Assembly: GCA_030531085.1 (NCBI GenBank)
Contig: JAUNOM010000016.1
Location: 1 to 56,416, forward strand
DNA length: 56,416 bases
Reading direction: 5' to 3'
Source of the DNA: Prevotellaceae bacterium
Lineage (GTDB): Bacteria > Bacteroidota > Bacteroidia > Bacteroidales > Bacteroidaceae
The translations under genes were made by a program, and so were the position numbers. Shown here in pieces: positions 23,807-33,020 of this stretch. Position 1 is the first letter of the stretch; every line of letters starts with the position of its first letter. The notes under the pieces were generated by a model. That model searched no databases, was not told the DNA's origin, and saw only the letters and a program-made list of their open reading frames with translations.

Positions 23807-24949
23807 ATGGCATTCCCGATAGATAAATTCAAAGACATTGAGACTCCGTTCTATTACTACGACAAGGCATTGCTCAATGAGACTCTCGACACTATAAATG
23901 CGGAGATAGGCAAGCACTCCAACTACCACCTGCACTATGCAATCAAGGCCAACGCCAACATTGACGTGTTGCGCGAGATACAGAAAGCCGGCTTCGGAGT
24001 GGACTGTGTCAGCGGCGGAGAGATACAGCAGGCGCTGAACGCAGGCTTTGATGCCGCCAAGATAGTATATGCCGGTGTGGGCAAAGGCGACTGGGAGATA
24101 AGGCTTGGACTTGACGCTGGTATCTTCTGCTTTAACGTAGAGTCGCTTGAAGAGCTTAATATAATAAATGAACTTGCCGCAGAGAAGGGCAAGGTCGCAA
24201 AGGTCTGCTTCCGTATCAACCCCAATGTTGGGGCGCATACCCACGCCAATATCACGACAGGACTGGCGGAGAACAAGTTCGGCATCGCCATGGAGGATAT
24301 GGAAAAGGCCATCATGGCGGCAGCGGAGTTACAGAATGTGGAGTTTATCGGACTGCATTTCCATATCGGCTCACAGATACTTGAGATGGACGACTTCAAG
24401 GCTCTAACCGCAAGGATAAACAAATTGCAGGACAATCTTGACGCAAAGGGAATCAAAGTGATGAATATAAACGTCGGAGGAGGACTCGGAATAGCGTACA
24501 ATGACCCTGACGGGAAGCCTGTTCCGGACTTCAAAGCCTATTTCAAGGCATATTCCGACAACCTGAAACTGCGTGAAGGACAGCAGCTGCATTTTGAACT
24601 TGGCCGCGCAGTAGTAGGCCAGATGGGCTCATTGATAACGAGAGTGCTGTACGTAAAGCAGGCCCACGTCAAGAAATTTGTCATTGTCGATGCTGGAATG
24701 AGTGACCTTATACGCCCCGCGCTCTATGATGCACATCATGAGATACAGAACCTTAGCAGTGACGGGCCGCAGGAAACCTACGATGTCGTAGGCCCTATAT
24801 GCGAGTCAAGTGATGTCTTTGGCAAGGGAGAGACATTGCCTGAATGCCACAGAGGCGACATCATTGCATTACGCTCTGCCGGTGCTTACGGCGAGATTAT
24901 GGCGTGTCAGTACAACTGCCGCAAACTTCCCAAGGGGTATCTGTTTTAA
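23807..24949 (+). CDS. lysA: Diaminopimelate decarboxylase
   Basis: The ATG at 23807 gives 380 residues; a TTG two codons earlier is less likely. It is a PLP enzyme of the alanine racemase fold. The PLP Lys is K47 in YAIKANAN. HFHIGSQ, NVGGGLG (phosphate loop) and PICESSDVFG (Cys of the second active-site half) are all present, as is the final GAYGEIMACQYNCR. It decarboxylates meso-diaminopimelate to lysine. It follows aspartate kinase, so the two ends of the lysine pathway are adjacent. Confidence 0.95.
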   Translation: MAFPIDKFKDIETPFYYYDKALLNETLDTINAEIGKHSNYHLHYAIKANANIDVLREIQKAGFGVDCVSGGEIQQALNAGFDAAKIVYAGVGKGDWEIRLGLDAGIFCFNVESLEELNIINELAAEKGKVAKVCFRINPNVGAHTHANITTGLAENKFGIAMEDMEKAIMAAAELQNVEFIGLHFHIGSQILEMDDFKALTARINKLQDNLDAKGIKVMNINVGGGLGIAYNDPDGKPVPDFKAYFKAYSDNLKLREGQQLHFELGRAVVGQMGSLITRVLYVKQAHVKKFVIVDAGMSDLIRPALYDAHHEIQNLSSDGPQETYDVVGPICESSDVFGKGETLPECHRGDIIALRSAGAYGEIMACQYNCRKLPKGYLF

Positions 24950-24967
24950 GTAAGACATAAATACATA

Positions 24968-26122
24968 ATGGTATCATTACCTATAATAATAATAACAGCG
25001 GTGTTATTGGTGCTTGCACTAATAACTCCGCTGTTTTCGCCTTTTTCAAGAAAGGTGCTGCCGGAGGCGGAGGTGAACGGTACAGACGGACAGAGTGAGC
25101 TGCCCCCTGTCTCAGTAGTGCTGACAGACCATGACAGCGCACATCATCTGGCGCAGGTACTGCCCCGTCTGCTTGAGCAGGAGTTCCCCGCTGACTTCCA
25201 GATAGTGGTGGTTATAGACAGAAGTGACAGCGCGTCCGAGGACATATTGAAGCGACACAGCTCCAACCCACATCTGTATTACACCATGCTGCCTGACACA
25301 TCACGCTACCTTAGCCGCAAGAAGCTCGGCATAACCCTTGGCATCCGCGCTGCGAAATATGACTGGGTACTGGTAACAGACGTGCACAGCATACCGTCAT
25401 CCGTCAACTGGCTCGCCGCCATGGCAAGTCATTGCACGGAGGACAAGAACATGGTTCTTGGAATGTCGCTGTACGGTGACGATACTCCGGCATATTACCG
25501 CTATGAGCAGTTGCGCACCATGCTCTATCATTTGCGCACGGCACAGCGTGGAATACCTTTCAGCACCAATCAGTCTGTGGTGATGCTGCGTAAGCACGAG
25601 TTTATGGAACGTGGCGGTTTCATAGGCAATCTGGAGTTTGCGAGGGCCGAGTTTGAGTTCCTCGTAAACAAGTTTGCCAAGGCAGACTCATGCGCCTTGG
25701 CCCTTGAGCCGCAGTCTTGGATGACGGCGATACGCCCTTCCTCCAAGCGCTGGCGTATGCGTAACCTCTTCGCCATGGACGCTTTCCGCTGTATGCAGCG
25801 ATACGGCCGTTTCCGTATCCTGTTCCGGTTGGACCAGTGCATGATGCACCTTTATAATCTCCTCACCGTTGCGGCTGTCGCCGCCGGTGCCTTTATGCTT
25901 CCGGAGCTCGACGGCATAGTGCTACTGTCGGCAACCTCCGTGTTGTGGATAGCCTCCATTGTGGAGCGTTGTCTTATCTACAGTCCAGTGCTACGTCACT
26001 TCGATAACATCCCACCACTGCTTGCGGTCATTCTGGACTGGACCATTTCTTTCCGTAATCTCATTCTGCGGGTCAGATATCTCCTTGCAGACAAGAACGA
26101 TTTCATAACCCACAAGCTCTAA
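24968..26122 (+). CDS. Membrane glycosyltransferase, family 2
   Basis: A 384-residue protein with an N-terminal membrane segment (residues 4-23), a GT2 domain (PPVSVVLTDHDSAHHLAQVL and onward, VVIDRS, and WVLVTDVHS as the DxD-like motif), and two hydrophobic segments near 290-335. It should transfer a sugar from a nucleotide donor at the cytoplasmic face of the membrane. The GT4-like gene starts 20 nt later, so they probably act in one pathway for a surface glycan. Acceptor and donor are not evident. Confidence 0.8.
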   Translation: MVSLPIIIITAVLLVLALITPLFSPFSRKVLPEAEVNGTDGQSELPPVSVVLTDHDSAHHLAQVLPRLLEQEFPADFQIVVVIDRSDSASEDILKRHSSNPHLYYTMLPDTSRYLSRKKLGITLGIRAAKYDWVLVTDVHSIPSSVNWLAAMASHCTEDKNMVLGMSLYGDDTPAYYRYEQLRTMLYHLRTAQRGIPFSTNQSVVMLRKHEFMERGGFIGNLEFARAEFEFLVNKFAKADSCALALEPQSWMTAIRPSSKRWRMRNLFAMDAFRCMQRYGRFRILFRLDQCMMHLYNLLTVAAVAAGAFMLPELDGIVLLSATSVLWIASIVERCLIYSPVLRHFDNIPPLLAVILDWTISFRNLILRVRYLLADKNDFITHKL

Positions 26123-26142
26123 CCCCTTATACCTCCAGCACA

Positions 26143-27312
26143 TTGCGCATTCTCCATTTCATATCCGACTTCACTGACACCACGGGCGCGTTGGTCCCGA
26201 TGGTGCGCAGAATGCTTACGGCGACATCACGGGTTACCGAATGTCATCTCCTGACCTGCGTGCCCCTTTCCGCCGACTATGTGAAGATAATGGAGGCAGA
26301 GTGCGGCATTCATGTCCATTTCCTGCACTTCGGCAAGGGCGTCAATCCCCTCTCCCACCTGTCGGCACGCCTCGCCATATCCAGGATTCTGAAGACCGTG
26401 CAGCCGGATGTGGTCCATGTGCATGGCTCCTGGGACTGGCATACCGCCGCTGTGGAGCGTGCCGCGCGCTCCCGGCGCATCGTCACCATCGTGTCACCGC
26501 ATAGGGGCCTGTCGCAGGAGTTGCTGAATATAGACTTCTGGAACCACAAGCTGCCACGCCTTTTGGCATATCAGGTGTGGATGATACGCAACTGTTCCGC
26601 GGTGGTGGCGTTGAACGAGAAGGAGGCAGAGGGCATCAGGGCGCTTAATCTGAAAAGGCGCATAGAGGTACTGCCGCCGTCTGCCGATGGCATTGACGGC
26701 GAGGAGCAGCTCTGCAAGGCCCTTTTAGCGGCTTACAGCAAGTCTGTTGACACCGCATACGCCGTGAACCTGACAGAGAATGAGAGAAGACTGGTACAGG
26801 TTGCGGTGGCCGCAGCCGTTGTCGCACCTGAAGAACAGCCGGCGGAACGCCCCTCCACAGAGTCATTGGACAGCGTTTCCTACCGCAGAGTGTTCTTCTA
26901 CGCCCACGATGAGGATGTCATGCAACTGTTCTCTGACGGATGCAGGAAGTTAGGCATACCACTTCCGCCGATACCAGATGTTGCGGAGATACCACGTTAC
27001 CATGACCGCAAGGCCAAATCACGCGGAGCGCTGAAGGACTGCAATGTCTCTGTAAAGGGACTGCGCCTGCCCGAGGGCCGTATCAGGGAGCGTGAGGCCG
27101 TGACCATGATATGCAAGGCATGGGCTGTGTCTGTGCCAAGACTCACACTGCGACACTATGCGGAGTTGTATGATATGTTCCGTCATTCAGACTTTGACGA
27201 GGACATGGTGCAGACAGAGCTGAAGCGCCTGCGGTTGCGGCGCTTTACCAAACGCCTGCAGAGGATTCTCGCCAGAATGTACGGCATAAAATCCGGTTAT
27301 GACATTTTCTGA
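26143..27312 (+). CDS. Atypical GT4-like glycosyltransferase
   Basis: A 389-residue protein with a TTG start (no ATG fits). Residues 1-190 form a GT4 N-terminal Rossmann domain (MRILHFISDFTDTTGALVPM, VDVVHVHG-like VVHVHGSWDW, IVSPHRGLS). The second half does not look like a GT1/GT4 donor domain. There is no recognisable EX7E motif, and it ends in a basic helical tail (RLRLRRFTKRLQRILARMYG). It may use a reduced donor site or act with the upstream GT2. The N-terminal part is confident, the activity less so. Confidence 0.65.
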   Translation: MRILHFISDFTDTTGALVPMVRRMLTATSRVTECHLLTCVPLSADYVKIMEAECGIHVHFLHFGKGVNPLSHLSARLAISRILKTVQPDVVHVHGSWDWHTAAVERAARSRRIVTIVSPHRGLSQELLNIDFWNHKLPRLLAYQVWMIRNCSAVVALNEKEAEGIRALNLKRRIEVLPPSADGIDGEEQLCKALLAAYSKSVDTAYAVNLTENERRLVQVAVAAAVVAPEEQPAERPSTESLDSVSYRRVFFYAHDEDVMQLFSDGCRKLGIPLPPIPDVAEIPRYHDRKAKSRGALKDCNVSVKGLRLPEGRIREREAVTMICKAWAVSVPRLTLRHYAELYDMFRHSDFDEDMVQTELKRLRLRRFTKRLQRILARMYGIKSGYDIF

Positions 27313-27349
27313 ACCTAAAAAAGAACTAATAACTAAGCTATAAAAACAG

Positions 27350-29335
27350 ATGAAGAAGTATGATATAGAGCATGATATGCACTACCTGCAGCTGCTCGCC
27401 AAATCGTTTCCCAATGTGCCTGCCGCATCAACGGAGATAATCAACCTCTCGGCCATCCTCTATCTGCCCAAGGGAACGGAACATTTCCTTGCCGACGTTC
27501 ATGGAGAGCACGAGGCGTTCATACACGTTCTGAAGAACGCGTCGGGACGTATAAAGCTCAAGGTGGATGAGATTTTCGGCGAATATCTGCCCACCACGGC
27601 CAAGAAGGAGCTGTGCACACTGATATACTATCCTGAACAGAAACTCGAACTCGTCAAGAGCCAGATGGGTGATGACCTCTATGAATGGTACCGCATGACG
27701 CTTCATCAGCTGGTACGCGTGTTCCGTGAGGTCAGCTCCAAGTACACCCGCTCCAAGATACGCAAGTGCCTGCCCAAGGAGTTCAGCTATATCCTGGAGG
27801 AACTGCTGCATGAACGCGCCCAGGAGGCGGACAAGGTGGCGTATGTCAACGTCATCATTGACACCATAATATCCACAGGCAGCTCTGACGACTTCATCAC
27901 GGCCCTTGCCAATGTCATTCAGCGCCTGTCCATAGACCAGCTGCATCTGCTTGGCGATGTGTACGACCGTGGACCGGGAGCGCATATCATCATGGACAAG
28001 CTCATGGACTATCACTCATGGGACATACAGTGGGGCAACCATGATATGCTGTGGATGGGAGCCTGCGCGGGCAATGACGCCTGCATCTGCAATGTCATTC
28101 GCCTGTCACTGCGCTACGCCAACCTGCTGACGCTTGAGGATGGCTACGGCATCAACCTCATGCCGCTCGCCACATTTGCCATGGAGACGTATGGAGACGA
28201 CCCGTGCGAGGCCTTCAAGCCACACCTTAACGCCACCAACAAGGACCGTTTCGACCAGAAGACACTGCGTCTTATGACCATGATGCACAAGGCCATCTCC
28301 GTGTTGCAGTTCAAGGCCGAGGCACAGATATTCAAGCGCAACCCGTCATGGAACATGATGGACCGCTGTATGCTGCAGCATATCAACTTTGACAGAGGCA
28401 CCTGCACCATCGACGGCAAGGAGTACAGTATGCTGGACATGAACTTCCCTACCGTGAACCCTGCCGATCCCGACGCATTCACAGAGGAGGAGCGCCTGCT
28501 TATGGAGAAGCTGCACCACTCTTTCCGCGTGTCCGAGAAGCTGCACCGCCACATACGCACCATGCTCACGCACGGATGTATGTTCGCCATATACAATAAC
28601 AACCTGCTGTTCCACGCTTCCGTGCCCCTGAATGAGGACGGCACGCTGAAGGAGGTGGAGCTGATGCCGGGCGTACGTCTGTCAGGTCACCTGCTGATGC
28701 ACCGCACGGGAATGCTTGTTCGCTCCGCCTTCCAGAACGACACACCCGCCGCCGAGAGGCGTTATGCGCTGGACTACTTCCTGTACTTGTGGTGCGGCAG
28801 GGACTCATGCCTTTTCGACAAGGCCAAGATGGCGACGTTCGAGCGCTACTTCCTTGCCGACAAGGAGACCCATGTGGAGGCCAAGGGAGCCTTCTTCAGG
28901 CTGCGTGACAAGGAGGAGACGGCAGACACCATACTGGACGCCTTCGGCATTACGGGCGAGAACCGTCATATTATCAACGGCCATGTGCCTGTACACGTGG
29001 TGAAGGGTGAGACACCTGTCAAGGCTAACGGCAAGCTGATGGTCATTGACGGAGGCTTCGCGGAGCCGTACCATAAGGAGACTGGCATCGCAGGCTACAC
29101 GCTTGTGTACCACAGTCGCGAGTTCGAGCTGGTGCAGCATGAGCCATTCACCAACGTGGAGGATGCGGTACGCGAGGGCAGGGACATCAAGTCCAACATA
29201 CAGATAGTGGAGAATATAGGCCGCCGACTGCTTGTCGCAGACACCGATCGCGGCAGGGAACTGAAGGCACAGATAGAGGATCTCCGTGAACTGCTGTACG
29301 CCTACAGGCACGGTTTCATAAAGGAGGTGAAGTGA
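27350..29335 (+). CDS. fbp: Fructose-1,6-bisphosphatase class III
   Basis: A 661-residue protein of the large FBPase class found in Firmicutes and Bacteroidetes. The metallophosphatase core is clear: ADVHGE (metal-binding Asp and His), LGDVYDRGPG, QWGNHDMLW, and later NGHVPVHVVKGETPVKANGK and VIDGGFAEPYH. It dephosphorylates fructose 1,6-bisphosphate in gluconeogenesis. Length and motifs match the family. It lies between the glycosyltransferases and a small membrane protein without strong operon signals. Confidence 0.95.
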   Translation: MKKYDIEHDMHYLQLLAKSFPNVPAASTEIINLSAILYLPKGTEHFLADVHGEHEAFIHVLKNASGRIKLKVDEIFGEYLPTTAKKELCTLIYYPEQKLELVKSQMGDDLYEWYRMTLHQLVRVFREVSSKYTRSKIRKCLPKEFSYILEELLHERAQEADKVAYVNVIIDTIISTGSSDDFITALANVIQRLSIDQLHLLGDVYDRGPGAHIIMDKLMDYHSWDIQWGNHDMLWMGACAGNDACICNVIRLSLRYANLLTLEDGYGINLMPLATFAMETYGDDPCEAFKPHLNATNKDRFDQKTLRLMTMMHKAISVLQFKAEAQIFKRNPSWNMMDRCMLQHINFDRGTCTIDGKEYSMLDMNFPTVNPADPDAFTEEERLLMEKLHHSFRVSEKLHRHIRTMLTHGCMFAIYNNNLLFHASVPLNEDGTLKEVELMPGVRLSGHLLMHRTGMLVRSAFQNDTPAAERRYALDYFLYLWCGRDSCLFDKAKMATFERYFLADKETHVEAKGAFFRLRDKEETADTILDAFGITGENRHIINGHVPVHVVKGETPVKANGKLMVIDGGFAEPYHKETGIAGYTLVYHSREFELVQHEPFTNVEDAVREGRDIKSNIQIVENIGRRLLVADTDRGRELKAQIEDLRELLYAYRHGFIKEVK

Positions 29336-29353
29336 TTGTAAAGGGAAGAAGAT

Positions 29354-29767
29354 ATGGACAATAGGGAAAAGGAATACAAAACGGCCCTTATGCTGTGCAG
29401 GATAATGATTGCCTCGCCCGTAATCGTGGCGCTGCTGCTATGGCTAATCATCGGTTTCGCAGGACAGACAGCATACGGAGTGAATGAATACTATATACAG
29501 ATGGCAATGACTGTGACAGTCATTGTGTCCATTCCTCTACTGCTGAAGTATGTGACACGCCGCCGTTGCGGCGTGCGCTACCTGACGTACTGCCTTGTGC
29601 GCATGGGCTTCATGGAGCTGCTGGCATTCGCCAATATCATTCTTTATTTCTCCCTGCACATCACATCGCTGTTCTACCTCGCCGTTATAGTATGGCTGGC
29701 AATGTTCTTCGCCATGCCGACGGTGGAGACGGACAGGTCTACGGAGAATACGGACTGTCAATCATAA
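29354..29767 (+). CDS. Small integral membrane protein, function unknown
   Basis: A 137-residue protein with four hydrophobic stretches (about 15-35, 50-65, 78-102 and 105-125) and short charged ends. I do not recognise the family. It starts 18 nt after fbp and ends 4 nt before the GNAT gene, so all three are likely co-transcribed. The composition matches the core genes. Confidence 0.65.
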   Translation: MDNREKEYKTALMLCRIMIASPVIVALLLWLIIGFAGQTAYGVNEYYIQMAMTVTVIVSIPLLLKYVTRRRCGVRYLTYCLVRMGFMELLAFANIILYFSLHITSLFYLAVIVWLAMFFAMPTVETDRSTENTDCQS

Positions 29768-29771
29768 CACC

Positions 29772-30293
29772 ATGCCAATGCGTCTATCCCCCCTCGAGCC
29801 TGAAGACCTCGACCTGTTATACACTATCGAGAACGACCCTGCGCTATGGAGCGTCGGCACAGCTAACGTGCCGTACAGCCGTTACGCCCTGCGCGACTAC
29901 ATATCCGGCCAGCAGTGCGACATATACGCTGACAGACAGGTGCGCCTTGTGGTCCGTATCGCGGACGGAGCCGCACGGGACAAGGAGGTGGCTATAGGCC
30001 TTGTGGACCTTGTGGACTTCCATCCCGAGCACAGACGCGCGGAGATAGGTTTCGCACTGCTTAGGGAGTACAGGGAAAAGGGATACGGCAGGCAGGCCAT
30101 CAGGCTGCTCCTTGACTATGCCGGCACCATACTGCACCTGCATTCTGTTCACGCAATAGTGCCACATGACAACACCGCCTCCCTCGCCCTGCTCAGGACA
30201 GAGGGCTTTACGGACGGGGTGACACTGACAGACTGGCTGCTGCGCTCTGACGGATGGCATGACGCACTGCTGCTTCAGAAAGTGTTCAAATGA
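29772..30293 (+). CDS. GNAT-family N-acetyltransferase
   Basis: A 173-residue GNAT domain of the RimJ/SpeG type: a start LEPEDLDLLYTIEND, the beta4 segment EVAIGLVDLVDFHPEHRRAE, the acetyl-CoA loop REYREKGYGRQA and the final NTASLALLRTEGF. RimJ-like proteins acetylate ribosomal or small-molecule amines, and the substrate here cannot be read from sequence. It follows the small membrane protein by 4 nt. A short G/C hairpin and repeat copy B lie right after the stop. Confidence 0.85.
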   Translation: MPMRLSPLEPEDLDLLYTIENDPALWSVGTANVPYSRYALRDYISGQQCDIYADRQVRLVVRIADGAARDKEVAIGLVDLVDFHPEHRRAEIGFALLREYREKGYGRQAIRLLLDYAGTILHLHSVHAIVPHDNTASLALLRTEGFTDGVTLTDWLLRSDGWHDALLLQKVFK

Positions 30294-30325
30294 TAGTGAT
30301 AATCCCCCGGCATGATGAGGGGGCC

Positions 30326-30616
30326 AAAATCAAAGTGTCAGAAAAATGCCTTTTTTTCTGACACTTTGATTTTTTACGATTGCGGAGAATGCCATCATTT
30401 CAAAATTATTTCCTGACGGGCGCATACAGCGCATTCTCCGCATTTCCGTTAACAACCTGACTGTCTTACAGTTAGGTTTTTCCGCTTTTCAAAATGTATG
30501 TAAAAGCACCCTGAAAGGGGCCATTTTACACTGTAATCAGATAGAGATTGGGATACAATATGATAGAGATAGCAGTGTAATATCTATCTGATTACACACC
30601 AAACACTATCATATTG
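30326..30616 (-). repeat. Structured intergenic repeat, copy B (291 bp)
   Basis: The reverse complement of this segment matches copy A (11595-11887) end to end. It has CAATATGATAGTGTTT at its start, the AATCTCTATCTGATTAC unit, CCTAAC/AGACAGTCAG, a perfect inverted repeat (30381-30392 with 30431-30442) and a final 21-bp hairpin (30326-30346 with 30353-30373). The inverted repeat is perfect here where copy A has one mismatch. The shared GTCGGCCTC lies at 30687-30695 (minus strand). It occupies the intergenic space after the GNAT gene; no gene is supported in 30294-30890. Confidence 0.7.
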
Positions 30617-30702
30617 CGCTCCAACCCGTGTCAGACGGTCTGAAAAGGTGATGAAAAGCGACTGTCTTCTCTCCAGAATGCAAGGCGAGGCCGACATTCT
30701 CA

Positions 30703-30752
30703 AAAAAGCAAAACGTCAGAAAAAACACCGTTTTCGTGACGTTTTGCTTTTT
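30703..30752. terminator. A/T-flanked 16-bp hairpin, relative of the repeat hairpins
   Basis: AAAAAGCAAAACGTCA (30703-30718) pairs exactly with 30737-30752. Its loop (GAAAAA, CACC, TTTTCG) has the same pattern as the terminal hairpins of repeats A and B. Flanking A and T runs would allow it to act as a terminator in both directions. Confidence 0.65.
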
Positions 30753-30890
30753 GGATGTAAATCCCCTACCCTCGCGTTTTATAGAGCATGATGACTGTTT
30801 CCGCCCGTTTTCCTTGAGCCACAGATATGTCATGCCACGCTGTATGTGTCCCGTCTCTCCCGTTGCAGCGTCAGAAATGCCGCATGAAAG

Positions 30891-33020
30891 TCATTCATGC
30901 ACAAACTGTGAGGCCACGATGCTGCGCTCAGCCATACCTATGCCATAAGCCTTCAGCAGGTCCTCATCCTCGCGCATGGCCTCAACCAATGTCTCAGGGA
31001 AATGCCGCTGCTGCTCCGCATCAAGCGTCTGCCTGTGCTGCTGCATCATGTCCACACCCTCCTGCACCCTTCCATTGACCATGAAGGCGTACAGGGCATT
31101 CAGACATACGGAGAAATCACCCCGGGCTTCCACTGACTGCAGCAGACGCTGATATACTGTCAACGCCTTATCCTCTCTGTGAGCACACAGCAATACCCAT
31201 CCGAGCATATTCCTCACAGCCTGATTGTCCGGGTTCTCATACTCCAGCTTGTACATATCGTTGACAACATTCTCCGCCTCGCCATGGCGCACTCTCGACA
31301 TGATATAGTTCAGCTTGTACGATATACGCTTAGGGAAAAGCGTGTGAAGGGCGTCAAAATAAAACGCGGCCTTGTCGTAACTCCTCGCCGCATAGCAGGC
31401 GCGCGCCATGCCACGCATAAGTGATGCGTCACGCGGCTTCATGTTAAGGCACTCTGCAAAGAGCCCCATGGCCTCACGCGGCGAGCCCTTTCCGCCGCGC
31501 ATGATCAGCTCCGCCCTGCATGACTTATAGTCCAGACTCTCCTTGTCGCTGTATGACTCCATTACCTGACGTGCGGCATCATATATCTCTCCACCCTCTT
31601 CTATCCTGCGGTCACGCTGTATGTAGGAGCTGATAACCCTGCGTACGGAATCGGACACACTGCCAGCCGCAATCGTCCACAGACGGTATGAGGCGGCATG
31701 GTCAAACGGATTACGCAGCATGGTGCCAAGAGGATTGATGCGGAAGAAACGGTACATATCCTGAAGGAAGTGCAGACGGAGCAGCGACGCTGTGGGCTCC
31801 GCCTCCCCGTCCATACGTATGCCCATAGGAGCCACCTGCCCCTCCTCCATCATCTTGCGGACATTCTCGGGCAACTGGCCCACCACTCCTGCCATGGCAA
31901 TGATGAATGAATACTTGTCCGAGTCGCAGAACGGGCCGCGTTCCGTGACTTTTCCGACAAAGTCTCTGCTGCTGAACGACTTTATCTCGATGTTCAGACC
32001 CGGATGCCCACTGTAAAACGGGGTGAACCAGTTAACCAGTTTATAGAAGAAGGGGAAACGCTTCATCTTGCTGAAGCCACCGAAAAACACGTCAGAGCCA
32101 TTCTTCTGCATCTCTATTATCCTGTTCACGCCCTCTGTCATCGCCTCCATCCTGCGCTCCTCGGCATCAGGATCCAGGCTGTCGTCCATCTCCTCTCTCT
32201 CCACTATGCCGTCCTTTGTGAAGCGTAGCTGCTGGTTCTTCAGCAGGTCCGGCATAATCTTCCTGTTTATCTCCGTACTGTCGCTCTCCGCCTTTGCGCA
32301 GGCCGTCATCTGTATCTGCATCTCCACAAGCGCCATCTGCGCCTCCTCCGTTGACAGCAGGCTGTCAAGCAGCACGGCGGTCTCAGCCCTCTTGTCCACA
32401 CCGGCGGCCTCTATCGCCAGCAAAGCTCCGGCAAAGGCGCGCTGACGCACCTTCTCATTGGCGGACAGGGCATACACATCCATGAGGCACCGCACCTTGT
32501 TGGACGAGAAATTGCAGATGGCGGACATCATTATCGCCGCGGTGAGGGTGGCCGCATCGACCATATCCGTGTCCGCAGAGGCTATATAGTCACGCCATGA
32601 CTCCATCTGCCTGTCCTGCCAATGGCCGGATGTAAGCAGCAGGACGAAAGTGTCCGAGAGGATTCTCCAATGCTCCTCCGCACCGGCAGGGCGTCGCAAA
32701 GCCTCCTGCAAGGCCTCATCGGAACTGTCACGCGCCGTGAGTGCCTTCACGGCACTCACCACATACGGGTTGGACAGCAGCGTCTCACGCATCGTAAGGT
32801 CATAGTCCATAGCCAGAAGGCGCTGCGTCAGGTCTGCAAACAGCTGTCCCCGACTGTCGTCACGGTACCCCTGCATCATGAAATCACTCATGTATGCGAA
32901 CTCTGTCCGCAAAGCATCAATACGGTCACAATACCCTTCACCGGGGAAGGCCGCCCCCCTTGCACGCAGCTCTGCAAACGCCTGCGCTATCAATCCCTTA
33001 TGCAATAGTTCCCTAATCAT
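30891..33020 (-). CDS. TPR-repeat protein
   Basis: A 709-residue cytoplasmic protein with no signal peptide. Much of it is helical. The last 250 residues contain TPR-like helix pairs (SLMRGMARACYAARSYDKAA, then NYIMSRVRHGEAENVVNDMY, then MLGWVLLCAHREDKALTVYQ). The first 450 residues have no domain I recognise. The start overlaps the stop of the solute-binding lipoprotein gene (ATGA), so the two are coupled. Proteins of this length and layout are common in Bacteroidales, but their job is unknown. Confidence 0.7.
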   Translation of the reverse strand: MIRELLHKGLIAQAFAELRARGAAFPGEGYCDRIDALRTEFAYMSDFMMQGYRDDSRGQLFADLTQRLLAMDYDLTMRETLLSNPYVVSAVKALTARDSSDEALQEALRRPAGAEEHWRILSDTFVLLLTSGHWQDRQMESWRDYIASADTDMVDAATLTAAIMMSAICNFSSNKVRCLMDVYALSANEKVRQRAFAGALLAIEAAGVDKRAETAVLLDSLLSTEEAQMALVEMQIQMTACAKAESDSTEINRKIMPDLLKNQQLRFTKDGIVEREEMDDSLDPDAEERRMEAMTEGVNRIIEMQKNGSDVFFGGFSKMKRFPFFYKLVNWFTPFYSGHPGLNIEIKSFSSRDFVGKVTERGPFCDSDKYSFIIAMAGVVGQLPENVRKMMEEGQVAPMGIRMDGEAEPTASLLRLHFLQDMYRFFRINPLGTMLRNPFDHAASYRLWTIAAGSVSDSVRRVISSYIQRDRRIEEGGEIYDAARQVMESYSDKESLDYKSCRAELIMRGGKGSPREAMGLFAECLNMKPRDASLMRGMARACYAARSYDKAAFYFDALHTLFPKRISYKLNYIMSRVRHGEAENVVNDMYKLEYENPDNQAVRNMLGWVLLCAHREDKALTVYQRLLQSVEARGDFSVCLNALYAFMVNGRVQEGVDMMQQHRQTLDAEQQRHFPETLVEAMREDEDLLKAYGIGMAERSIVASQFVHE

